DNA from: CAZFLM01 sp964519955
GTDB taxonomy: Bacteria; Armatimonadota; Chthonomonadetes; Chthonomonadales; CAJBBX01
Direction: 5' to 3'
Length of the DNA stretch: 12,118 nucleotides
NCBI GenBank assembly: GCA_964519955.1
Contig: CAZFLM010000133.1
Location: 1-12,118 of the forward strand
Positions 7,247-12,118 of this stretch are shown here, piece after piece. Made by a program: the position numbers and the translations under genes. How positions within the stretch are numbered: position 1 is the stretch's first letter; every line of letters starts with the position of its first letter. Below the pieces are notes generated by a model. The model saw only the letters and a program-made list of their open reading frames with translations. It searched no databases and was not told where the DNA came from.

Positions 7247-7501
7247 ATGGCGATGACGTTCGAGGAAGTGATGGCCGCCGCGAAGGCGCTGCCTGTGGAA
7301 GACCGGCGGCTGCTCGTCAACTCCCTGGCCGATGGGCTCGCGGAGGCGCCGTCCGACGATGCCATCGTGCCAGGCAGAACCTGGAGTTCGCTTCGGGGAT
7401 CGCTGCGCGGCGCCCTTGGCGGCGAGGACGCGCAGGCGTTTGTGGATCGGCTTCGGGACGAATGGACGGAGCGTGAGCCGAAGGTCGTCTCGGCCGAATG
7501 A
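7247..7501 (+). CDS. Putative antitoxin of a VapBC-like pair
   Basis: A small acidic protein of 84 residues (82 if the second ATG at 7253 is used, which is better spaced from the AGGTG near 7239). It begins MTFEEVMAAAKALPVEDRRLLVNSLADGLAE, a helical opening common in small antitoxins that accompany PIN toxins. Its C-terminal part has a W-x-x-LRGSLRG stretch and then DAQAFVDRLRDEW, likely the toxin-binding segment. No classic AbrB, MazE, RHH or Phd motif was recognised. Its TGA overlaps the ATG of the downstream PIN protein by four bases, the usual coupling in toxin-antitoxin operons. The antitoxin role is inferred mainly from that partner. It follows guaB by seven bases, so it may be read from the guaB promoter. 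Confidence 0.7.
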   Translation: MAMTFEEVMAAAKALPVEDRRLLVNSLADGLAEAPSDDAIVPGRTWSSLRGSLRGALGGEDAQAFVDRLRDEWTEREPKVVSAE

Positions 7502-7944
7502 AGCTCGCTCACGCCATGGCCGGTGTCGCGCGCTTGTTCCTGGACACGGCTCCAGTGATCTACTACCTGGAGGGCAACACTGCGTTCCAGGATGTCGCGG
7601 ACGCCGCGCTGGATCTCGTTGCGGAAGGTGCCGTCGTGGCCGTCACCTCGCCGGTCACCCTAGCCGAGTGCTGCGTGCTCCCGATGGGACGGGGCGACCT
7701 GGCCCTCGTTCGCCAGTACCGTGACTTGTTGGTTGCCGGCCGGCACACCGAGTTCGCGACGATAGACGAGCGTTGTGCCGTGCTGGCGGCAGACCTGCGA
7801 GGGCGCTACCGGCTGCGGCTGCCCGATGCCCTCCAGTTCGCCGTCGCCATTCGGTCGGGATGCGATGCGTTCCTGACGAATGACGAAGACCTGAAGCGCG
7901 TTCAGGAGATAACTGTACTCGTGCTGAGCGAGTTGGAAGCCTAG
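7498..7944 (+). CDS. vapC: PIN-domain ribonuclease toxin, VapC-like
   Basis: A 148-residue PIN-domain protein, expected to be a Mg-dependent endoribonuclease that is held inactive by the preceding gene's product. The acidic quartet is visible: D16 in LFLDTAPVIYYLE, E57 in TLAECCVLP, D110 in LRLPDALQFAVAI and D129 in FLTNDEDL, with normal spacing. The ATG at 7498 overlaps the antitoxin stop (ATGA). An internal ATG at 7516 lies nearer to where family members usually begin, so either start is possible. Its RNA target cannot be told from sequence. It sits between guaB and dus on the same strand with almost no spacing, which suggests insertion into, or capture by, a housekeeping operon. The coding sequence appears intact. 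Confidence 0.87.
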   Translation: MKLAHAMAGVARLFLDTAPVIYYLEGNTAFQDVADAALDLVAEGAVVAVTSPVTLAECCVLPMGRGDLALVRQYRDLLVAGRHTEFATIDERCAVLAADLRGRYRLRLPDALQFAVAIRSGCDAFLTNDEDLKRVQEITVLVLSELEA

Positions 7945-7949
7945 ACCGC

Positions 7950-8975
7950 ATGACCTTGCCGCCTGCTGTCCGGCCGCCGGCCGCGCCCTTCCGCATCGGC
8001 CCGGTCGTCATCGATCCGCCCGTGGTGCTCGCGCCCATGGCGGACGTGACGAACGGGCCGTTTCGGCGTGTCTGCAAGCGCATCGGCGCGCCGGGCCTCC
8101 TCTGCACCGAGCAGATCAGCGTGCAGGCGCTGCGCTTTGGGGCGCGGCGCGCGAACCAGATGCTCCTCTGGACCGCCGAGGAGCAGCCCCTCTCTGTGCA
8201 GCTCTTCGGCTCCGATCCGGCCACGATGGCGGAGGCGGCGCGCCGCGTGGCGGACCTGGGCGCGGCCATCGTCGACATCAACATGGGCTGCTGGGTGCCG
8301 AAGGTGTGCAAGACCGGCTCCGGCGCCGCCCTGCTGAAGGACCCCGATACCGCCCTGCGCGTGGTCGAGGCCGTCGTCGCGGCGGTGAGCGTGCCCGTGA
8401 CCGTGAAGATGCGCGCCGGCTGGACCGCGAGGCGGCTGACGGCCGTGCCGTTCGCGCTGCGCTTCCAGGACGCCGGCGTCGTGGGCTTCACGCTCCACGG
8501 GCGCACCGCGGAGCAGGGGTTCGAGGGCAGCGCCGACTGGGGCTGGATCGCGGAGATCAAGCAGGCGGTGCGCGTCCCGGTGATTGGCAATGGCGACGTG
8601 CGCGAGCCCGCCGACGCGGTGCGCATGGCCGAGGCCACGGGGTGTGACGGGGTGATGATCGGCCGGGCGGCCATCGGCAACCCGTGGATCCTGCGCGACG
8701 CGGTAGACGCGCTGGCCGGTCGGCCGCAGCACGAGCCGCCCACACCGGCCGAGCGGATGGAGACTGCCCTCGACCACGCGCGGCAACTGGCCGAGGAGTA
8801 CGGCGAGGAGCACGCGGTGGTCCACCTGCGCGGCCAGCTCCCGCACTACGTGAAGGGCCTGCCGGGCACCCGCCACGCCCGCGAACAGATCGTCCGGGCG
8901 CACACGCTGGCGGACGTCACCGCCATCCTGGCCGACGTGGTCCGCCAGGCCGGGGCAGGGGAGGGGCCGGGATGA
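7950..8975 (+). CDS. dus: tRNA-dihydrouridine synthase (DusB-like)
   Basis: An FMN- and NADPH-dependent enzyme that reduces uridines in tRNA D-loops to dihydrouridine. The 341 residues have the full TIM-barrel set: LAPMADVTNGPFRR at 27-40, VQLFGSDP at 83-90, DINMGC with catalytic C114, KMRAGW at 153-158, the FMN/substrate segment LHGRTAEQGFEG at 182-193, NGDV at 214-217 and IGRAAIGNPW at 237-246. A helical C-terminal RNA-binding region follows. The residue after the catalytic cysteine is tryptophan (GCW) where most members have proline (GCP). Its ATG lies five bases after the vapC stop and its TGA overlaps the next ATG, so it is part of a tight operon. The DusB-like subtype is judged from the motif wording only. 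Confidence 0.93.
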   Translation: MTLPPAVRPPAAPFRIGPVVIDPPVVLAPMADVTNGPFRRVCKRIGAPGLLCTEQISVQALRFGARRANQMLLWTAEEQPLSVQLFGSDPATMAEAARRVADLGAAIVDINMGCWVPKVCKTGSGAALLKDPDTALRVVEAVVAAVSVPVTVKMRAGWTARRLTAVPFALRFQDAGVVGFTLHGRTAEQGFEGSADWGWIAEIKQAVRVPVIGNGDVREPADAVRMAEATGCDGVMIGRAAIGNPWILRDAVDALAGRPQHEPPTPAERMETALDHARQLAEEYGEEHAVVHLRGQLPHYVKGLPGTRHAREQIVRAHTLADVTAILADVVRQAGAGEGPG

Positions 8976-9319
8976 GCGGCGGACCTGGGTCGCCTCTGTC
9001 CTGGCTGGAGGCACTGCGGTGGCGGTTGAACGCTGCCACCGCCGGCGTTAACCTCCGGCTGTTCGGTAAGCGGAGCGGCAACCCGAACTGGAGGTTCGCT
9101 GGCCTCAGCTACGGCGAGAAGCGCCTGGTCATACGTGGCGTCAACGTGTGGGCCCACAAGTGGGTGTATCTGCACGGCGACCCGATCTCCGTCACGGGTC
9201 CCGCCCACGGGGAGCGCCTGACACTGTCGGAGTGCACGCTCAGCGCTGGTGCGCGGACGGTTCGCTTCGCCTATACCGAGGTCTCGTACGGGGTGTACGT
9301 CTTCTACGTACCCACCTAG
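8972..9319 (+). CDS. Hypothetical 115-residue protein translationally coupled to dus
   Basis: Not recognised. It starts at the ATG overlapping the dus stop (ATGA) with a GGGGAGGGG run just upstream acting as ribosome-binding site, and ends at TAG 9319 just before a terminator-like hairpin. Residues 1-35 are basic and may be helical (LEALRWRLNAATAGVNLRLFGKR). The rest is rich in aromatic and beta-branched residues in alternating pattern (WRFAGLSYGEKRLVIRG, HKWVYLHGDPISV, VRFAYTEVSYGVYVFYV), suggesting an all-beta fold. There is no signal peptide, membrane segment, cysteine pair or catalytic motif. The operon position suggests co-expression with dus, but no function should be assumed. Confidence 0.6.
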   Translation: MSGGPGSPLSWLEALRWRLNAATAGVNLRLFGKRSGNPNWRFAGLSYGEKRLVIRGVNVWAHKWVYLHGDPISVTGPAHGERLTLSECTLSAGARTVRFAYTEVSYGVYVFYVPT

Positions 9320-9320
9320 G

Positions 9321-9357
9321 GCGGAGGCCACGAGCAACCTGCGCCCGTGGCCTCCGC
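9321..9357. terminator. Perfect 12-bp hairpin between convergent genes
   Basis: Arms GCGGAGGCCACG (9321-9332) and its exact reverse complement (9346-9357) enclose a 13-base loop. It begins two bases after the stop of the hypothetical gene and lies about 40 bases beyond the end of the convergent hsp20. Placement and symmetry suit a bidirectional transcription terminator, though neither side has a strong T-tract. Confidence 0.6.
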
Positions 9358-9363
9358 TCGCCT

Positions 9364-9389
9364 GGTAGGACGGGCGTCGCTGCCCGTCC
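9364..9389 (+). repeat. 26-base hairpin element, related to units in the 81-bp array
   Basis: GGTAGGACGGGC, a six-base loop, and GCCCGTCC form an eight-pair perfect stem (9368-9375 with 9382-9389). On the opposite strand the same 26-base layout appears three times at 10357-10544, with the loop changed and one C replaced by T. It may add to termination of the flanking convergent genes. Confidence 0.6.
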
Positions 9390-9396
9390 AGTGGCG

Positions 9397-9774
9397 CTAC
9401 CCGACTGTCACCGCGATCTTCTTCGGCTTGGCCGCCTCGGCCTTCGGCATGTGCAGCCGCAGCACGCCCTGGGTCAGCTCCGCCTTGATCTGCTCCGTAT
9501 CGTAGGTCTCCGGGATCGGGACCTGCCGCTCGAAGTTCGCCAGGCTGAACTCCTGGTGCACCACCTCGCCGGGAATGCGGTGCGACGGGCGCGCCTGCAG
9601 CGTCAACACGTTGTCCTGCACGTGCAGCGTGATCGCGTCCTTCGCTACGCCCGGCACGTCGGCCAGGATGGTGACGCCGGTCTCGTCCTCGTAGATGTCA
9701 AGCGGCGGGCGCACGCTCTGCTCCTGCTTCGGAAGCACCTCGCCGGTCTCCGCCCTCTGGATGTTCTCAGCCAT
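9397..9774 (-). CDS. Small heat-shock protein Hsp20 (alpha-crystallin family), downstream copy
   Basis: An ATP-independent chaperone that holds unfolding proteins in soluble form. The 125 residues comprise a short N-terminal arm (1-22) and an alpha-crystallin domain beginning PPLDIYEDETGVTILADVPGV. The family signature is GVLRLHMPKAE near 103-113, and the C-terminal tail PKKIAVTV carries an I-x-V anchor used in oligomer assembly. AGGAGG lies about nine bases upstream of the ATG. It is the second of two hsp20 genes; the short N-terminal arm suggests smaller or mixed oligomers with the upstream copy. A 69-base spacer containing an inverted repeat separates the two. Likely transcribed with the upstream hsp20 and perhaps clpB. 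Confidence 0.92.
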   Translation of the reverse strand: MAENIQRAETGEVLPKQEQSVRPPLDIYEDETGVTILADVPGVAKDAITLHVQDNVLTLQARPSHRIPGEVVHQEFSLANFERQVPIPETYDTEQIKAELTQGVLRLHMPKAEAAKPKKIAVTVG

Positions 9775-9787
9775 CTCGGTATCCTCC

Positions 9788-9832
9788 TGGGACTTGGGAC
9801 TTAGGGTCTGGGGCCGGTGCCCCCAAGTCCCA
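9788..9832. repeat. Inverted repeat in the hsp20-hsp20 spacer
   Basis: TGGGACTTGGG (9788-9798) pairs perfectly with CCCAAGTCCCA (9822-9832), enclosing 23 bases that include a competing small stem, GGGGC-CGGT-GCCCC (9810-9823). It lies just upstream of the ribosome-binding site of the downstream hsp20, so it could adjust the relative expression or RNA stability of the two copies. Confidence 0.5.
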
Positions 9833-9843
9833 AGCCCTACGTC

Positions 9844-10302
9844 CTATGAAAGAGCCACCTGGATCTGCTTGGGCTTCGCCGCCTCGGCCTTGGGCAGCGT
9901 CACGGTGAGAAGCCCGTCGACATAGCGCGCCTCGACCTTGTCCCCATCCACCAGCACGGGGATCTCGATGCTGCGCGAGAACTTCCCCGCGGCGCGCTCG
10001 TTCACGTAGTACGCCTCGGCGCGCACGCCTTCCGGCGCCGGCTTCGCACCCTCGATCGTCAGCACGTTGCGCTGCACCGTCACGTTGAGCGTGGCCGGGT
10101 CGATGCCGGGCGCCAGGGCTTCGACGTACACATGATCCTGGTCCTGGGCCACGTTGATGCGCGGATAGGCGCGGGCGAACAGGCCCGGCAGGAACCGAGC
10201 CTGGCCGCGATGCTGCGGGCCCGCGATCAGCAGGTTCGTCAGCACCGGCTGCAGGTCGCGCAGCATCTCGTCCATCTCGCGGAAGGGATCCCAAACTCTC
10301 AT
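9844..10302 (-). CDS. Small heat-shock protein Hsp20 (alpha-crystallin family), upstream copy
   Basis: A second Hsp20, 152 residues, opening MRVWDPFREMDEMLRDL, the typical start of class A bacterial small heat-shock proteins. The alpha-crystallin domain begins at PRINVAQDQDHVYVEALAPGI and carries the signature GLLTVTLPKAE, followed by a tail ending KQIQVALS with an I-x-V anchor. The tail words PKAEAAKPK are identical in both Hsp20s, while the rest differs strongly, indicating old paralogues or tail exchange. GGAGGAG lies about seven bases before the ATG. The gene follows clpB on the same strand, separated by 243 bases of repeat-rich DNA. No CIRCE element was seen near it, so control by HrcA is not supported by this window. 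Confidence 0.94.
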   Translation of the reverse strand: MRVWDPFREMDEMLRDLQPVLTNLLIAGPQHRGQARFLPGLFARAYPRINVAQDQDHVYVEALAPGIDPATLNVTVQRNVLTIEGAKPAPEGVRAEAYYVNERAAGKFSRSIEIPVLVDGDKVEARYVDGLLTVTLPKAEAAKPKQIQVALS

Positions 10303-10354
10303 CGTCTGTCTCCTCCCTGGGCGCTCGGCGTCGCGGCGCCCTGGTCGCGTTGCT

Positions 10355-10554
10355 CCGGACGGGCACGGAGGCCCATCCTACCGTTGCGTTGTGCGGGACG
10401 CGGTGGCGACGGAGCGCCACCCTCCCTCGTCTGTTCCGGACGGGCGCGGATGCCCATCCTACCGTTGCGTTGTGCGGGACGCGGTGGCGACGGAGCACCA
10501 CCCTCCCTGGTCTGTGCTGGACGGGCACGGAGGCCCATCCCACCGTTACGATGT
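10355..10554. repeat. Tandem 81-bp repeat array, about 2.5 copies
   Basis: Copy 1 is 10355-10435, copy 2 is 10436-10516, and a partial copy 3 runs from 10517 to about 10554 into the end of clpB. Copies 1 and 2 differ at 5 of 81 positions. Each full unit carries two hairpins: stem GGACGGGC/GCCCATCC and stem GGTGGCG/CGCCACC. On the minus strand, the transcribed direction, both stems are fully paired if G-U pairs are allowed. The loop of both hairpins is ACGGAG on the plus strand in copy 1. The array fills most of the 243-base gap between clpB and hsp20. It is not a CRISPR: the repeats abut with no spacers. Confidence 0.85.
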
Positions 10555-12118
10555 CTCGACGAGCGGGGCGGGGGCCGCCCGCACGACGATGTCGCTGCCC
10601 TCCAGGTCCACCTCGATGTGCGACCCGTCGGGGATGTCGCCGGTCAGCAGCGCCCGGCCGATCTTCGTCTCCAGCGTTCGCTGGATGAGCCGCTTCAGCG
10701 GCCGCGCGCCATAGACCGGGTCGTAGCCGGTCTTGGCCAGGTGCAGGCGCGCCGCATCGGTCAGTTGCAGCTCGATGCCGCGGTCGCGCAGCCGTACGCG
10801 CAGCAGCCCCACCTGCAGGTCGACGATCTGCGCGATCTCCTCGACAGTGAGCGGCTTGAAGAGCACGATGTCGTCCACCCGGTTCAGGAACTCGGGGCGG
10901 CAGTGCGCCTGCAGTTCCGCCATCACCGCGTTGCGGGCGCCCTCGGTTAGCTCGCCTGACTGGTTGAGGCCCCGCAGCAGGTCGTGCGACCCGATGTTGC
11001 TCGTCATGATGACGATCGTGTTCTTGAAGTCCACGGTGCGGCCCTGGGCGTCGGTCAGCCGGCCCTCGTCCAGAAGCTGCAGCAGCACGTTCGCGACGTC
11101 GTTGTGCGCCTTCTCGAACTCATCGAACAGGATCACCGCGTATGGATGCCGGCGCACCGCTTCGGTGAGCTGGCCGCCCTCCTCGTAGCCCACGTAGCCG
11201 GGAGGCGCGCCCACCAGCCGCGATACGGTGTGCTTCTCCATGTACTCCGACATGTCGATGCGCACCATGTGGTCCTCGGAGTCGAAGAGGGCCTCCGCCA
11301 GCGCCCGCGCCAGCTCCGTTTTGCCCACGCCCGTCGGGCCGAGGAATATGAACGAGCCGATCGGCCGCCGCGGGTCCTTGATGCCCGCTCTGGCGCGGAT
11401 GACCGCGTCCGCAACGAGCGCAACGGCCTCCTCTTGCCCGATGACGCGCTGGTGCAGCACATCGTCCAGGTGCAGCAGCTTCTCTCGCTCGCCCTCTACC
11501 AGGCGCGTGACGGGGATGCCGGTCCACTTGCTGACGATCTCGGCGATCTCCGCGTCGGTCACCTCCTCGCGCAGCAGGCGCTCGCCGCCCGCCGCCTGCG
11601 CGATCTTGGCCTCCTCCTCGTGGATCTGGCGGTCGAGCACCGGCAGGCGCCCGTGGCGCAGCTCGGCCGCGCGGTTGAGATCATAGTCGCGCTCCGCCAC
11701 TTCCAGGTCGCGCTGGATCTGCTCGCGCTCCTCGCGCATCGCCTGCACGCGCTTCAGCGCTTCCTTCTCCGACTGCCACTGGGCGCGCATCGAGTCGCCC
11801 TCCGCGCGCAGATCGGCCAGCTCGCGCTGCAGCGCCTCCAGGCGGTCCTGGCTGGCGCGGTCCTTCTCCTTCTTGAGCGCCTGCTCCTCGATCTCGAGCT
11901 GCATCGTGCGCCGCGTGATCTCGTCCAGCTCCGCAGGCATCGAGTCGATCTCGGAGCGGATCATCGCGCACGACTCGTCGACCAGGTCGATCGCCTTGTC
12001 CGGCAGGAACCGGTCCGAGACGTAACGGTTGGAGAGCACCGCGGAGGCCACCAGCGCGTTGTCCTGGATGCGCACGCCGTGGTGCACCTCGAAGCGCTCG
12101 CGCAAACCGCGCAGGATC
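10546..12118 (-). CDS. clpB: ATP-dependent disaggregase ClpB, C-terminal two-thirds (5' end outside the window)
   Basis: A hexameric AAA+ chaperone that, with DnaK, extracts proteins from aggregates. The visible part starts inside the first ATPase domain (ILRGLRERFEVHHGVRIQDNALV, LPDKAIDLVDE). It continues through the middle-domain coiled coil (about 11950-11590), rich in Glu, Arg and Leu heptads, which distinguishes ClpB from ClpA and ClpC. The second ATPase domain has Walker A GPTGVGKTE (about 11317-11340), pore loop GYVGYEEGG, Walker B VILFDEFEKAH (usually DEIEKAH), the FLNRVDD arginine region and sensor-2 GARPLKRLIQR. No ClpP-docking IGF loop is seen. The reading frame is open to the window edge, so the leftmost possible TTG at 12105 is not the true start. 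Its TAA at 10546 falls inside the third, partial copy of the 81-bp repeat. Confidence 0.97.
   Translation of the reverse strand, partial: ILRGLRERFEVHHGVRIQDNALVASAVLSNRYVSDRFLPDKAIDLVDESCAMIRSEIDSMPAELDEITRRTMQLEIEEQALKKEKDRASQDRLEALQRELADLRAEGDSMRAQWQSEKEALKRVQAMREEREQIQRDLEVAERDYDLNRAAELRHGRLPVLDRQIHEEEAKIAQAAGGERLLREEVTDAEIAEIVSKWTGIPVTRLVEGEREKLLHLDDVLHQRVIGQEEAVALVADAVIRARAGIKDPRRPIGSFIFLGPTGVGKTELARALAEALFDSEDHMVRIDMSEYMEKHTVSRLVGAPPGYVGYEEGGQLTEAVRRHPYAVILFDEFEKAHNDVANVLLQLLDEGRLTDAQGRTVDFKNTIVIMTSNIGSHDLLRGLNQSGELTEGARNAVMAELQAHCRPEFLNRVDDIVLFKPLTVEEIAQIVDLQVGLLRVRLRDRGIELQLTDAARLHLAKTGYDPVYGARPLKRLIQRTLETKIGRALLTGDIPDGSHIEVDLEGSDIVVRAAPAPLVETS

Noticed and set aside
5896..7512. 538-codon minus-strand frame opposite guaB
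   Set aside because: Antisense to an unmistakable IMP dehydrogenase; low-complexity composition.
10303..10350. CIRCE operator or RNA thermometer before hsp20
   Set aside because: No TTAGCACTC-like inverted repeat is present, and the small GGGCGC/GCGCCC stem near 10319-10341 does not cover the ribosome-binding site.
10355..10554. CRISPR array
   Set aside because: Units are directly adjacent, 81 bases, without unique spacers; no cas gene in the window.
10132..10950. Plus-strand frame across the 81-bp repeats and the clpB end
   Set aside because: Crosses two well-supported minus-strand genes and repeats; open only because of high GC.

Overview
The window is GC-rich, densely packed bacterial chromosome. 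It holds eleven protein-coding genes and a two-gene toxin-antitoxin pair's worth of accessory DNA among them; no rRNA, tRNA, CRISPR array, transposase or phage gene was recognised. Genes are mostly housekeeping: a membrane pyrophosphatase, an R3H/AAA protein of the Ycf45/SpoIIIAA-like type, dTMP kinase, a cyclic-di-AMP receptor, IMP dehydrogenase, tRNA-dihydrouridine synthase, small heat-shock proteins and ClpB. High GC, a tmk-darA pair as in Firmicutes, a Ycf45-type protein and a divergent membrane pyrophosphatase suggest a non-proteobacterial lineage such as Armatimonadota or a neighbouring Terrabacteria-like phylum. That placement is inference and rests on gene content only.

Layout: (1) 7-1407, minus: the N-terminal half of a membrane pyrophosphatase, ending at a stop codon that is followed at once by a Shine-Dalgarno-like AGGAGA at the window edge. 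(2) 1408-1683: a divergent control region with a good sigma70-type promoter for each side. (3) 1684-4368, plus: R3H/AAA protein, tmk (ATGA overlap) and darA. (4) 4369-4616: no gene; two large imperfect hairpins framed by GTAGGGG and CCCCTAC, between convergent genes. (5) 4617-5636, minus: an adenosine-deaminase-family enzyme with substituted substrate-binding positions. (6) 5637-5748: spacer with a strong guaB promoter. (7) 5749-9319, plus: guaB, a VapBC-like pair, dus, and a small unknown gene, all with gaps under 10 bases or ATGA overlaps. (8) 9320-9396: two perfect hairpins between convergent genes. (9) 9397-12118, minus: clpB (5' end beyond the window) followed by two hsp20 genes; the clpB-hsp20 gap is filled with a tandem 81-bp repeat.

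Functional reading: the purine genes (adenosine-deaminase-like and guaB) are divergent around one short control region. The c-di-AMP receptor sits beside the nucleotide kinase tmk. The ClpB disaggregase and two Hsp20 holdases form a proteostasis cluster, in which Hsp20 keeps aggregates soluble for ClpB. The most unusual features are the two-piece pyrophosphatase, the altered deaminase active site, and a family of short structured intergenic repeats (a 26-base hairpin occurring four times, three of them inside the 81-bp array). No complete new defence or mobile system was found; the strongest leads are these structural anomalies.
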